Shown: in pieces, positions 15,544 through 24,961 of the stretch
Layout: each line of letters begins with the position of its first letter
Position numbering within the stretch: position 1 is the first letter of the stretch
Assembly: GCA_965261775.1 (NCBI GenBank)
Contig: OZ253477.1
Location: 1,240,001 to 1,304,000, forward strand
Direction: 5' to 3'
DNA from: G965261775 sp965261775
Lineage (GTDB): Bacteria > Pseudomonadota > Gammaproteobacteria > Eutrophobiales > Eutrophobiaceae
DNA: 64,000 nt
Notes under the pieces: generated by a model
Database searches by the model: none
Told to the model about the DNA's origin: nothing
Seen by the model: only the letters and a program-made list of their open reading frames with translations
Translations under genes and position numbers: made by a program

Positions 15544-17868
15544 TTAACCCTCGGCAACATCTGCGTAGAGCTGCTTCTGAAAATCCACAAAGGTGCTTTG
15601 TATCTCTTGCGCTGAGCCAAGTTCTGTCTCTGCCGCATGGATAGTTCCGTATTTTGCAGTCAGCACACGGCTAAGATTACCTATATCGAGTTCGTCCACG
15701 CCTTCTTTAACGTAGTTTCGCAGTACGTATCCAACAAACGCTTTCTGCCTTGAATTAAGAAAGTTGTAGATATTGTCTTTGTTGGTTTCCACACGCGCGG
15801 CGCGTGTCACCGGTGTTTTGGCGTAGGCTATGTATTCAAGCACATCAAACAAGTCGCTGTCTTCGGCATTTATGAGTTCTTGCAGTTTCTTTAAATCGTC
15901 TTTGTAACAACCGGCATCTTCAAGTTTCTTTAGAAGTTCTTTGCGTGTCATTGGATTTGCCCAAAGAGTTCTTAGTCGCTTTTCACTTTCCAGAAGCTCC
16001 GGCAGCTTGATCGTATCAAATAGTCGCTTAAGAAATTCTGCCGCGCTGATAGGCTTGCCATCAACATAGAAACAGGTGCTGCTCATGCTTTGCAGTTCGC
16101 GCACTTTTCCGTCACTGAGCCGAATGCGAAGTTTTGGCTTTGTTGGCGTGTCTTCGTCCCCGTCACCGCCGCCGTTTTCAGTATCGCCACCGGTTTCCGT
16201 ATCACCTTCTGTATCGCCTCCTTCTATGTCTACCGGTTCACCATCCCATTCCGCATCATTGAACAAGTAATATGCGCTGACAAAGTCAACGATAGTGAAG
16301 TAATGTTTTCCTTCAAACAGACGGGTTCCACGTCCAATAATTTGCTTGAATTCAATCATGCTGTTTACCGGGCGCAGTAGAACAATATTCCTTACATTCC
16401 GCGCATCAACTCCGGTTGTAAGCTTTTGGCTTGTTGTAAGGATTGTCGGGATAGACTTATCGTTATCTTGAAATTGTTTTAGATATGTATCGCCCATCGC
16501 GCCATCATTCGCCGTTACGCGCACACAGTAATCCACACTGGCGCTATCCGCTTCCTGGTTGATCATATCCCGCACTAACCCGGCATGTGCTTGATCCGCA
16601 CAGAACACGATTGTTTTTTCATTTTGATTGATCGCGGCAAGCATATCTTGCACACGCTTGCGTTCGCGTGCTTCAATAACAATACGCTTATTGAAATCTC
16701 TTTCCTCGTAGATGCGGCCTTCTTCTACTTCACCTTCAAGCACTTCGTCATCGCTTGTATAGACGTACTCATCTATGGTTGTCTGGATACGCTTTACTTT
16801 GAACGGCGTTAAGAAGCCATCCTGTATGCCTTCTTTAAGGCTGTATGTGAATACCGGTTCGCCAAAGTAATCATACGTGTCTGTATTTTCTGTACGCCTG
16901 GGTGTGGCGGTTAAGCCCAGGTGAACGGCGTTGCTGAAATGATCCAATATGCCGCGCCATGTGCTTTCGTCATTCGCGCCGCCTCTGTGGCACTCGTCAA
17001 TGATGACCAAATCAAAGAAATCCGGTTCGTATTCGCCAAAATACGGCTTGCCTTCTTCGCCACTCATAAAGGTTTGGAAGATGGTAAAGAACACACTGCC
17101 GTTCCTGGGAACTTCGCCGCGTTTTGCAATATCGCCGGGATTGATACGCACCAGCGCCGCCGCGTCAAACGCGCCAAAAGCCAGGTAAGCCTGGTCAGCA
17201 AGTATGTTTCTATCTGCCAGGAACAATATGCGGGGCTGTCGTTTGCCGTCTTTCCGCCGTGTCCAACGGCTTTTAAACAGCTTCCATGCGATCTGAAACG
17301 CGATAAAGGTTTTGCCGGTACCGGTCGCAAGCGTGAGCAGCACACGTTGCTTATCTTCGGCGATTGCCTCAACAGCGCGGTTGACAGCCAGCTCCTGGTA
17401 ATAACGTGTTTGCTTCATACCGTTCATATCTTCAAACGGCACAGCGTTAAATCGTTTTAGCCACGCGTTGACTTCACCAAAATTGCGTTCCCAAAGCTCT
17501 TGTGGCGAGGGAAACTGTGTGACTTTCGCTTCCGTGCCGGCTTTGTGGTTTATCTCGTAGATTTCTTTGCCGTTGGCGGCGTAGCTGGCAGGTAGTTGTA
17601 GTTTCTCTGCGTACAATTTGGCTTGCGCAACACCTTCGCTTACGTCCAGCTCGTTGCTTTTGGCTTCTACGACCGCGAGTTTGATGTTTTTATACTCAAG
17701 CACGTAATCCGCTTTAAGCTGTCCGGTACGAATACCGCCTGCCCGAATTTCGCCGGCGTTAATGTTGTATTCACGCCTTACACGCACGCCGGTTTCTATA
17801 CTGCTAGTCCAACCGGCGGCTTCAAGCTGTTTGTCTATGAGTTCCGCACGTGTATCCGCTTCGTTCAT
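15544..17868 (-). CDS. hsdR: Type I restriction enzyme, R subunit HsdR
   Basis: HsdR supplies the DNA translocase and nuclease of a type I restriction complex. The 774-residue protein has an N-terminal nuclease domain with Asp54 and the E-x-K motif EAK (68-70), Walker A ATGTGKT (181-187), the DEAD-box-type Walker B DECH (291-294), TATPRR (320-325) and the later helicase motif QIIGRGTRLFEG. After it come a Gly/Asp/Glu-rich linker (near 555-580) and a helical C-terminal domain for contact with HsdM. It is shorter than EcoKI HsdR (about 1170) but close to the EcoEI-like class. Start overlaps hsdS by four bases (ATGA). Confidence 0.93.
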   Translation of the reverse strand: MNEADTRAELIDKQLEAAGWTSSIETGVRVRREYNINAGEIRAGGIRTGQLKADYVLEYKNIKLAVVEAKSNELDVSEGVAQAKLYAEKLQLPASYAANGKEIYEINHKAGTEAKVTQFPSPQELWERNFGEVNAWLKRFNAVPFEDMNGMKQTRYYQELAVNRAVEAIAEDKQRVLLTLATGTGKTFIAFQIAWKLFKSRWTRRKDGKRQPRILFLADRNILADQAYLAFGAFDAAALVRINPGDIAKRGEVPRNGSVFFTIFQTFMSGEEGKPYFGEYEPDFFDLVIIDECHRGGANDESTWRGILDHFSNAVHLGLTATPRRTENTDTYDYFGEPVFTYSLKEGIQDGFLTPFKVKRIQTTIDEYVYTSDDEVLEGEVEEGRIYEERDFNKRIVIEARERKRVQDMLAAINQNEKTIVFCADQAHAGLVRDMINQEADSASVDYCVRVTANDGAMGDTYLKQFQDNDKSIPTILTTSQKLTTGVDARNVRNIVLLRPVNSMIEFKQIIGRGTRLFEGKHYFTIVDFVSAYYLFNDAEWDGEPVDIEGGDTEGDTETGGDTENGGGDGDEDTPTKPKLRIRLSDGKVRELQSMSSTCFYVDGKPISAAEFLKRLFDTIKLPELLESEKRLRTLWANPMTRKELLKKLEDAGCYKDDLKKLQELINAEDSDLFDVLEYIAYAKTPVTRAARVETNKDNIYNFLNSRQKAFVGYVLRNYVKEGVDELDIGNLSRVLTAKYGTIHAAETELGSAQEIQSTFVDFQKQLYADVAEG

Positions 17869-18416
17869 GCCGACTCACCTGGCTGTAGCTCTTGCGCGAG
17901 GATTGCCGATTTAAGCGCCACATAGTTTGCTTTTTTTGCTTCTGCTAGTTTAATTGCCTTATCAATCTCGGTAAAAGCCGTATCAAGTTTAGCAACGATG
18001 CGTTGTTGTTCTTCAAGCGGGGGGAGTGGAATTGGTATGGTACGTAGTTGAGCTTGATTAAGTTTTGGAACTGTAAGCCCAGTAACCCATGGACTTAAAT
18101 CAATAGACGTTAAATAGTATGTTAACCATTCATGTGTAACGATATTACTTATAGGACGAAGAACATGTGCGTGGTTGTTTACCCAAGTCTGTCCTTCAAT
18201 TATGAAAGCAGTTTTTTCACCAGCTTCCCACTTTGCACCATCTTCGCCAACTAAGATTAGTTTTTCATCAAATATATAATCTGCAACCCAATCAACTATT
18301 CCAGTAGCCCCATAGTAAGGGATATCGCCCTTTTCACGATACTTCTTAGTTATAGGCCTTCTTAATTTATCAAGTATCTCACAAACATCACCAAGCTTTA
18401 CAGTCTTCCACATCAC
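17865..18416 (-). CDS. hsdS: Half-length type I specificity subunit HsdS
   Basis: HsdS recognises the target sequence of the methylase and restriction complexes. Usual subunits have two target-recognition domains in about 400 residues. This product has 183 residues: one recognition domain (about 1-130, with TVKLGDVCEIL, IPYYGATGIVDWV and KLILVGEDGA) and one conserved helix (PLPPLEEQQRIVAKLDTAF onward). Both ends overlap neighbours by four bases and the frame is clean, so nothing suggests recent truncation. Half-subunits are known to dimerise and give palindromic bipartite targets. That expectation is inference here. Confidence 0.88.
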   Translation of the reverse strand: MMWKTVKLGDVCEILDKLRRPITKKYREKGDIPYYGATGIVDWVADYIFDEKLILVGEDGAKWEAGEKTAFIIEGQTWVNNHAHVLRPISNIVTHEWLTYYLTSIDLSPWVTGLTVPKLNQAQLRTIPIPLPPLEEQQRIVAKLDTAFTEIDKAIKLAEAKKANYVALKSAILAQELQPGESA

Positions 18417-19867
18417 AGCGACTCCTTGACCGCTTGCAATGCTTCAGTCGCTTGTGCGTCCAGTTCTTCAATCTCGGCGATGATTTGTTGCGGCGTGCGT
18501 GTGTCAAGTTCTTCAACACGGTTGGGGTTGTTGACTGTTAAATCCCATGTGTCTTTGTCTATATCTTCCACGCCGACGCACCAGCTATTTTCACCGGGCT
18601 GTTGCGTCCTGGCCATATCGACAAACTCGGCCAGGTCGCCTTCGTTCAACGGGTTTGTCTTACCCATGTTTCTGCCTGCGTTCAGTTGGTAGTACCAGAT
18701 TTTTTTGGTTGGTCTGCCTTTCTCAAAAAACAGCACAACCGTCTTGACGCCGGTGCCCAGGAACACACCACCGGGCAAATCAAGCACAGCAAACAAGTTA
18801 CATTCTTCAAGCAGTTGTTTGCGCAGTGCCACGCTTGCATTGTCTGTGTTGCTAAGAAACGTGTTCTTGATAACAACGCCACAGCGTCCGCCAGTCTTTA
18901 GTATTTTGATGAAGTGCTGCAGGAAAAGATAGGCCGTTTCGCTTGTTTTAATCGGGAAATTCTGCTGTATCTCCGCCCGTTCCTTGCCACCAAAAGGCGG
19001 GTTCGCAAGCACAACGTCCACCCTGTCTTTCTGCTGTATATCCGCAAGGTTTTCGGCAAGCGTATTGGTATGCACAATGTTTGGTGCTTCAACACCGTGT
19101 AGTATCATATTCATAATACCAATCACGTAGGCCAGGCTTTTCTTTTCTTTTCCGTGGAACGTATTGGTTTGGAGTATGCCGTATTCGGCAGCGCTTAGCT
19201 CTTTGCTGTGACGCATCCAGTCATACGCTTCACACAAAAAACCGGCACTGCCTGCGGCACCGTCATAGACTGTTTCGCCAATCTCGGGGTTGATGATTTT
19301 GACGATACTTTTGATAAGCGGACGCGGCGTATAGTACTCACCGCCATTACGCCCGGCGTTACCCATGTTCTTAATCTTGTCTTCATACAAACTACTGAGT
19401 TCGTGCTTGTCTGCATTGCTTAAAAATTTGAGTTCATCTACCTTGTTGATAACGTCACGCAATGCGTAACCGCTCTGTAGCTTGTTTCGTAACTCGCTGA
19501 AGATTTCGCCAATCTTGTAGTTTATGCTCCGCGGGTTATCTGTGGTTTGCCTAAAACTCGCAAGATGTGGAAACAGTTTGTGATTGACAAAATCACATAA
19601 GTCGTCGCCGGTGAGTGCCGTATTATAATCAAGCGTTCCATCTGCCCGGCGAGGTGCCGCCCACGCTTGCCAGCGAAACTCACCATCAATGATACGAGTG
19701 TATGCGGCAGCATCAAGCCGGGCGGCTTTCACTTTATCGGATTCAAAATCATCCAGGTATTTAAGAAAAAGCACCCAGCTTGTCTGTTCAATATAGTCAA
19801 GTTCACTGCTGCAACCGGCGTCTTTCCACAGTGTGTCGTCAATATTACGAAAGGCGGCTTCATACAT
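18413..19867 (-). CDS. hsdM: Type I DNA methyltransferase subunit HsdM
   Basis: HsdM methylates adenine with S-adenosylmethionine and forms the core of the restriction-modification complex. The 484-residue protein has an N-terminal helical domain (about 1-165), EYYTPRPL before the SAM motif (VYDGAAGSAGFL, 200-211; the usual form is DPAAGTGGFL) and the catalytic NPPFGG at 289-294. It is first in the hsdM-hsdS-hsdR operon and overlaps hsdS by four bases. Expression order M before R fits the need to protect DNA first. The operon lies inside the guaA island. Confidence 0.95.
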   Translation of the reverse strand: MYEAAFRNIDDTLWKDAGCSSELDYIEQTSWVLFLKYLDDFESDKVKAARLDAAAYTRIIDGEFRWQAWAAPRRADGTLDYNTALTGDDLCDFVNHKLFPHLASFRQTTDNPRSINYKIGEIFSELRNKLQSGYALRDVINKVDELKFLSNADKHELSSLYEDKIKNMGNAGRNGGEYYTPRPLIKSIVKIINPEIGETVYDGAAGSAGFLCEAYDWMRHSKELSAAEYGILQTNTFHGKEKKSLAYVIGIMNMILHGVEAPNIVHTNTLAENLADIQQKDRVDVVLANPPFGGKERAEIQQNFPIKTSETAYLFLQHFIKILKTGGRCGVVIKNTFLSNTDNASVALRKQLLEECNLFAVLDLPGGVFLGTGVKTVVLFFEKGRPTKKIWYYQLNAGRNMGKTNPLNEGDLAEFVDMARTQQPGENSWCVGVEDIDKDTWDLTVNNPNRVEELDTRTPQQIIAEIEELDAQATEALQAVKESL

Positions 19868-20038
19868 GGGCGAGTAATCCTGCAGGTTATTTTGATTTTG
19901 GCTTACGTCCTTCAGCCAGGCGCCGCTTTTTCAGCGCCATGGTTTTGCTTGCGAGTCACCACGATTTTCAGTGGCGGCGTTTTGTATAACTGTAAGAAAA
20001 ATCTTCAATCCAATCAATGTGCCTGAAAAAAGGAAAAA
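19868..20038 (-). promoter_or_regulatory. hsd operon upstream region with candidate promoter and two stem-loops
   Basis: On the minus strand TTGGAT (20008-20013) and TTATAC (19984-19989) are 18 bp apart and could drive hsdM. Between this and the gene there are two GC-closed hairpins with similar A-rich loops: CCAC-TGAAAATC-GTGG, and GGCGC-TGAAAAAGCG-GCGCC. An 18-codon ATG-started reading frame (19887-19940, very basic) lies here without a convincing ribosome-binding site. No integrase fragment was seen. Confidence 0.35.
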
Positions 20039-21616
20039 CTACTCCCACTCAATCGTGGCCGGGGGCTTCCCCGAAATATCGTAGGTAACGCGCGAGACAC
20101 CTTTAATTTCATTGATAATACGATGGGATACCCTGGCCAGAAAATCGTATGGCAGTTGTGCCCAGTGCGCGGTCATAAAATCCACGCTGACCACCGCGCG
20201 CAGGCAGATAACATGGCCGTATCTGCGGGTATCGCCCGTCACGCCCACCGAGCGGACGGGCAGAAACACGGCAAAGGCCTGACTGACATTATCGTAAAGA
20301 TCGTGTGTACGCAGTTCCTCGATGAAGATATGATCGGCAAGCCGTAATAAATCGGCATACTCCTTTTTTACCTCGCCCGGAATACGCACCCCCAGACCGG
20401 GCCCCGGGAAGGGGTGCCGATAGACCATCTCCTTCGGCAAACCAAGCTGTATGCCCAGCTTTCTGACTTCATCCTTGAACAATTCGCAAAGGGGCTCAAG
20501 GAGTTTCATATTCATGGTATCGGGCAGGCCGCCGACATTATGATGTGATTTGATCACATGCGCCTTGCCGGTACCGGCGCCAGCGGATTCGATCACATCG
20601 GGGTAGATCGTCCCCTGCGCCAGCCACTTTATCCCTTCAAGGCGATGCGCCTGCTCCTCAAACACCCGGATAAATTCACGCCCGATAATTTTGCGTTTGT
20701 CTTCCGGGTCCTCAATGCCTTTGAGTTTCTTGAGGAAGCGCTGCCCGGCGTCAACCCGGATCACGCGAATGCCCATATTATCGGCGAAAGTCTCCATGAC
20801 CTGATCGCCTTCGTGCAGCCGCAACAGACCATGATCAACGAAAATACAGATCAGTCGATCCCCTATCGCCTCATGCAGGAGTGCGGCAAGGACAGCCGAA
20901 TCAACGCCGCCGGACAAGGCCAGTAAAACGCTGTCATTGCCGGTCTGTTCTTTGATGCGGGCAATGATATCCCCGGCGATGTTTTCCGTCTTCCAGAGTG
21001 CGCGGCAACCGGCTATGTCATGCAGGAAACGCTGCAATATGGTGCGCCCCTGCGCCGTGTGGGTCACCTCCGGGTGAAATTGCAGACCGTAAAATCCGCG
21101 CGTCTCATCGGCCATACCCGCAATCGGCGCGTTGTCACTTGAAGCGATGACCTTGAAACCTTCAGGCAGACTCTCGACACGGTCCCCGTGGCTCATCCAG
21201 ACATCCAGCAGACCATGGCCCTCGGCGTTCGTCTCATCCTGTATGCCTTGCAGCAGACGGGAATGACCGCGCGCCCTGATCCGGGCATGACCAAACTCAT
21301 GCCGTTCGGCGCTAACGACCGTGCCGCCGAGTTGCACAGCCATGGTTTGCATACCGTAACAAATCCCCAGCAAAGGCCGCCCCATTGTAAAAACCGCGGC
21401 AGGTACGCGGCGGTTGCTGGACGCCGTAACGGACTCCGGCCCGCCGGAAAGAATGATCGCTCCGGGATTAAAATCCCTGAGCGCCTGTTCATCCATGTCA
21501 AAGGGATGAATTTCACTATAGACGCCCGCCTCGCGAACACGTCTGGCGATGAGCCACGTGTATTGAGAACCGAAGTCCAGAATCAGGATTCGTTCCGAAT
21601 GGATATCCTGTACCAT
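20039..21616 (-). CDS. guaA: GMP synthase (glutamine-hydrolysing)
   Basis: GuaA aminates XMP to GMP using glutamine and ATP. The 525-residue protein has an N-terminal class I amidotransferase domain (LILDFGSQYT; nucleophile Cys86 in GICYGMQ; FHPEVTHT), then the ATP pyrophosphatase motif LSGGVDSAV, and the C-terminal dimerisation domain ending ATIEWE. Length equals E. coli. The 3' end forms one repeat of the island boundary, and the gene remains intact, as expected for integration that regenerates the target. guaB lies 56 bp upstream in the same direction. Confidence 0.97.
   Translation of the reverse strand: MVQDIHSERILILDFGSQYTWLIARRVREAGVYSEIHPFDMDEQALRDFNPGAIILSGGPESVTASSNRRVPAAVFTMGRPLLGICYGMQTMAVQLGGTVVSAERHEFGHARIRARGHSRLLQGIQDETNAEGHGLLDVWMSHGDRVESLPEGFKVIASSDNAPIAGMADETRGFYGLQFHPEVTHTAQGRTILQRFLHDIAGCRALWKTENIAGDIIARIKEQTGNDSVLLALSGGVDSAVLAALLHEAIGDRLICIFVDHGLLRLHEGDQVMETFADNMGIRVIRVDAGQRFLKKLKGIEDPEDKRKIIGREFIRVFEEQAHRLEGIKWLAQGTIYPDVIESAGAGTGKAHVIKSHHNVGGLPDTMNMKLLEPLCELFKDEVRKLGIQLGLPKEMVYRHPFPGPGLGVRIPGEVKKEYADLLRLADHIFIEELRTHDLYDNVSQAFAVFLPVRSVGVTGDTRRYGHVICLRAVVSVDFMTAHWAQLPYDFLARVSHRIINEIKGVSRVTYDISGKPPATIEWE
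20040..20053 (-). repeat. guaA-proximal attachment-site-like repeat
   Basis: TACTCCCACTCAAT covers the last codons of guaA (IEWE plus most of the stop) and recurs in the same orientation at 13923-13936. The guaA 3' end is a well-known insertion point for genomic islands in proteobacteria. No recombinase gene is present between the repeats. Confidence 0.8.
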
Positions 21617-21672
21617 GGTCGTGTGGCAGACATTACAAAAATGGATTTTTTACGCTCGGAGAATCCGTCAAA

Positions 21673-23133
21673 CTACATACGGTAATTGGGCGGTTCCTTG
21701 GTGATGGTGACGTCATGCACATGACCTTCCTTGAAGCCAGCATTTGTTAATTTGACGAAACGCGCCTTTGTGCGAAGTTCGGGCAGATTCGCGCAACCCG
21801 TATAACCCATCGCCGCACGTATGCCGCCGGTCAGTTGATGTACAATGGCCGATACCGGGCCTTTATAGGGAACACGGCCTTCAATACCTTCCGGCACCAG
21901 TGCCCCCACCTCGTCCTTTTCCTGAAAATAACGATCCGACGAACCATACTGTTGCGACATGGCCCCCAGTGAACCCATACCGCGATAGAGCTTGTAGGAT
22001 CTGCCCTGATAAAGTTCCACCTCGCCAGGCGCTTCTTCAGTTCCGGCAAACAAACCGCCGGTCATGACGCTGCGGGCGCCGGCGGCAAGCGCCTTTGCAA
22101 TATCACCCGAATAGCGAACACCGCCATCAGCAATAATCGGCACCTCCCGCTTTTCAAGCGCGGTCGCCACATTAACGATGGCCGTGATTTGCGGCATGCC
22201 GACCCCGCTGACGACGCGGGTCGTACAAATGGACCCGGGGCCGATCCCCACCTTAACGGCATCTGCCCCCGCCTCAGCCAGCGCGACGGCGGCGTCGGCG
22301 GTAGCGATATTGCCGCCGATCACCTGGGTGTCCCTGAAACTTTTTTTAATCCACCGGACCATTTCCAGCACCCCTCTGGCGTGACCGTGCGCGGTATCGA
22401 CCACAATAACATCAACGCCGGAATCGACCAAAAGCTCAACGCGTTCCATTGAGGTTTTGCCCACGCCGACCGCCGCGCCCGTGCGCAGGCGTTCCGCAGA
22501 ATCAAGACAGGCATCGGGATATTCCGACGCCTTCTGCATATCCTTTACCGTAATCAAACCGACGAGCCGAAACGCGTCGTCCACAACAAGCACTTTCTCA
22601 ATACGATATTTATGTAACAACCGGTGTATTTCATCCTTGCCAGCGCCTTCCTTCACGGTAACCAGTTTATTTTTACGGGTCATGATATTTTTAACGGGAT
22701 CATCCAGCTTCTTTTCAAAACGCAGGTCCCGACCGGTAACAATCCCAAGCAACTGATTCCCCTCAACCACCGGCACACCAGAGATATTTTTTACGCGTGT
22801 CAGCTCAATCACATCACGAATACTGGTATCGGGGCCAACGGTCAACGGTTCCTTGATGACGCCGCTTTCATACTTCTTGACCCGCCGCACATGCCTTGCC
22901 TGCATCTCGGGGCTCATATTTCTGTGAATAATACCGATACCACCCTCCTGGGCCAGAGCAATCGCCAGCGCGGATTCCGTTACGGTATCCATGGCGGCGG
23001 AAATAATGGGAATGTTAAGCGCAATCTCGCGCGTCAGCGGCGTCTTCAGGGAGGCATCCTTCGGCAGGACTTCGGAGTAATCCGGTATCAATAATACATC
23101 ATCAAAGGTCAGGGCTTCTTCGGTAAATATCAT
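21673..23133 (-). CDS. guaB: Inosine-5'-monophosphate dehydrogenase
   Basis: GuaB oxidises IMP to XMP with NAD+, the first committed step to GMP. The 486-residue protein has the TIM barrel split by two CBS domains (about 95-205), the catalytic loop VGIGPGSICTTR, the phosphate-binding MSQQYGSSDRYF flap and the GGIRAAMGYTGC motif. Length matches the family (488 in E. coli). It lies upstream of guaA as in the guaBA operon, with a good promoter in the divergent region shared with xseA. Confidence 0.97.
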   Translation of the reverse strand: MIFTEEALTFDDVLLIPDYSEVLPKDASLKTPLTREIALNIPIISAAMDTVTESALAIALAQEGGIGIIHRNMSPEMQARHVRRVKKYESGVIKEPLTVGPDTSIRDVIELTRVKNISGVPVVEGNQLLGIVTGRDLRFEKKLDDPVKNIMTRKNKLVTVKEGAGKDEIHRLLHKYRIEKVLVVDDAFRLVGLITVKDMQKASEYPDACLDSAERLRTGAAVGVGKTSMERVELLVDSGVDVIVVDTAHGHARGVLEMVRWIKKSFRDTQVIGGNIATADAAVALAEAGADAVKVGIGPGSICTTRVVSGVGMPQITAIVNVATALEKREVPIIADGGVRYSGDIAKALAAGARSVMTGGLFAGTEEAPGEVELYQGRSYKLYRGMGSLGAMSQQYGSSDRYFQEKDEVGALVPEGIEGRVPYKGPVSAIVHQLTGGIRAAMGYTGCANLPELRTKARFVKLTNAGFKEGHVHDVTITKEPPNYRM

Positions 23134-23176
23134 GATGGCTAAGGTACCGTTTCCGGTGTTTCAGGGTGAACCCCCA

Positions 23177-23204
23177 ATTATAATAGCTCCCTGTACATCG
23201 GCAA
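23177..23204 (-). promoter_or_regulatory. Candidate sigma70 promoter of guaBA
   Basis: Minus strand TTGCCG (23199-23204), a 16-bp spacer, and a perfect TATAAT (23177-23182), located 44 bp before the guaB start. It is the best-matching promoter in the divergent guaB/xseA intergenic region. Confidence 0.6.
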
Positions 23205-23260
23205 GCATTCTTGACATTTTGTTTTGAAATTACCGGCACTTTAATTCATATTATGAAACC

Positions 23261-24610
23261 ATGCCGGTGACAAACCCTTCCCCCGATGAGATTTATACGG
23301 TCAGCCGTTTGAATCGCGAGGTGCATACCGTATTAAAGGACGGCTTCCCGACACTTTGGGTGGAAGGCGAGATATCCAGTCTTGCCAGACCGGTATCGGG
23401 ACATCTTTATTTCACACTTAAAGACGCCGCCGCCCAGGTCAGATGCGCCCTGTTCAGGAACCGCCGCAGCGGGTTACGCTTTGAACCCGAAGACGGCCTG
23501 CAAGTGCTGGCCAGAGCGAATATCGGCCTGTATGAAGGACGCGGCGAATATCAACTTGTCATCGATTCGCTGCAGGCCGCTGGCGCTGGCGATTTGCGAT
23601 TGGCCTTTGAAGCCCTGAAACAAAAACTCGCTACCGAGGGACTGTTTGATAACCGGCACAAAAAACCGTTGCCGCCGTTTCCGAACACCATCGGGGTGCT
23701 GACCTCCACAAGCGGTGCGGCGATCCGCGATATTTTGAGCGTATTGCGGCGCCGTTATCCGTATGGCGGGGTTATCGTCTATCCCACCCTCGTCCAGGGC
23801 GCTGGCGCCGCCGATAAAATCGCGGACGCGATCAAACGGGCTGACCGACAAAAAAAGTGTGATGTCCTGATCCTTGGCCGCGGCGGTGGTTCACCGGAAG
23901 ACATGCAGCCCTTTAACGAAGAGACGGTGGCGCGCGCCATTTTTGGCTGCAAGACCCCGCTGATATCGGGCATTGGTCATGAAATTGATTTCACCATCGC
24001 CGATTTTGTCGCCGATGAAAGGGCGCCGACACCTTCCATCGCGGCTGAACTGGTCAGCCCGGATTCGGACGAGCTTGTCGCGCAGTTGCGGGACTATGCC
24101 GGGCGCATGGAGCGCCTGCAACGACAGCGCATTAAACAGCAACATCAGCACATTGCGCTGTTGTCGCGACGTCTGCCGCACCCGGCGCGTTATCTTCGGC
24201 AACGGATGCAGAAAGTGGATGAATATTCATTACGACTGGGGCACCGGATCGAACAGAAAATCACCCGGAGTAAAATCGCGCTGGGCAAACAGGTGGCGGC
24301 GATCGAGCGGCAAAACCCCTCACGACGAATCATCGATCAAAGACAACGATTGAATACCGTCTGGCAGTGGTTGCACCAGGCAATGCTCGCCATTGTGGAA
24401 GACGCGAAACGGCGCGTGGTCCTGCAGCGACAAATCCTGCAGACGGTCGGTCCTGTCGCCACTCTGGAAAGGGGCTATGCCGTGGTGACGGAAACCCGCT
24501 CCGGGAACATCGTCAAAGACGCACGCGAAATGAAAACGGGTGATCGCCTGAATATCCGTTTGGCAAAGGGCGAGATCCGCTCCACTGTAGACAGAATCCG
24601 CAAAGTTTGA
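23261..24610 (+). CDS. xseA: Exodeoxyribonuclease VII large subunit
   Basis: XseA is the catalytic subunit of the single-strand exonuclease VII. The 449-residue protein has an N-terminal OB fold (VSRLNREVHTVL, LWVEGEISSLARPVSGHLYF), the catalytic domain with RGGGSPEDMQPFNEE and GIGHEIDFTIADFVAD, a long coiled coil rich in Gln/Arg (about 265-385), and the C-terminal LERGYAVVTE segment. Length matches E. coli (456). It is divergent from guaB, a frequent neighbour. Confidence 0.96.
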   Translation: MPVTNPSPDEIYTVSRLNREVHTVLKDGFPTLWVEGEISSLARPVSGHLYFTLKDAAAQVRCALFRNRRSGLRFEPEDGLQVLARANIGLYEGRGEYQLVIDSLQAAGAGDLRLAFEALKQKLATEGLFDNRHKKPLPPFPNTIGVLTSTSGAAIRDILSVLRRRYPYGGVIVYPTLVQGAGAADKIADAIKRADRQKKCDVLILGRGGGSPEDMQPFNEETVARAIFGCKTPLISGIGHEIDFTIADFVADERAPTPSIAAELVSPDSDELVAQLRDYAGRMERLQRQRIKQQHQHIALLSRRLPHPARYLRQRMQKVDEYSLRLGHRIEQKITRSKIALGKQVAAIERQNPSRRIIDQRQRLNTVWQWLHQAMLAIVEDAKRRVVLQRQILQTVGPVATLERGYAVVTETRSGNIVKDAREMKTGDRLNIRLAKGEIRSTVDRIRKV

Positions 24611-24792
24611 TCAGCGTTGTTCCCGCACGACCGGGCGGCAGTCTTTCCCGTCTGCGAAGGATGAGAATAGACGCGAGTGATCGCGTTTCCAGGGCATTGC
24701 GCGGGTCTGGCATGCGTATTCGACAAAAAATGAACCAGGAAACGTCCGTTTGGCGTTTTCAGAAACAGGGCGATTCATCCTCCGCCGACATC

Positions 24793-24961
24793 GCCCGGCA
24801 ATCCCCGGCCAAATATTTTGACGGTATCCCTTGCAAAATTTGCAAACCAAAACTTGCAAACCGGGGAAGCGTCAGTATAAAATGGCCGGAACACAACTTT
24901 AAGATTACCCCAAACCGCTGTTGCCGGTAAAAAATCAGTAAGGATTCACAGGAGTCATCCA
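24793..24961 (+). promoter_or_regulatory. Shared promoter/operator leader, copy 1
   Basis: First of four near-identical leaders, each directly before a Tat-signal paralog. It holds the palindrome TTGCAAAATTTGCAA (24831-24845), a third half-site TTGCAAA (24854-24860) whose TTGCAA serves as -35, a 16-bp spacer and TATAAA (24876-24881), and an AGGAG ribosome-binding site before ATG 24962. A regulator binding the half-sites would cover the -35 region. The regulator is unknown. The segment 24611-24792 holds no gene I can support. Confidence 0.7.

Noticed and set aside
19887..19940. 18-codon basic frame (MALKKRRLAEGRKPKSK) upstream of hsdM
   Set aside because: No ribosome-binding site and too short to judge; mentioned only in the upstream region note.
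13937..20039. Integrase or transposase inside the guaA island
   Set aside because: Both strands were read; no tyrosine or serine recombinase motif was found.
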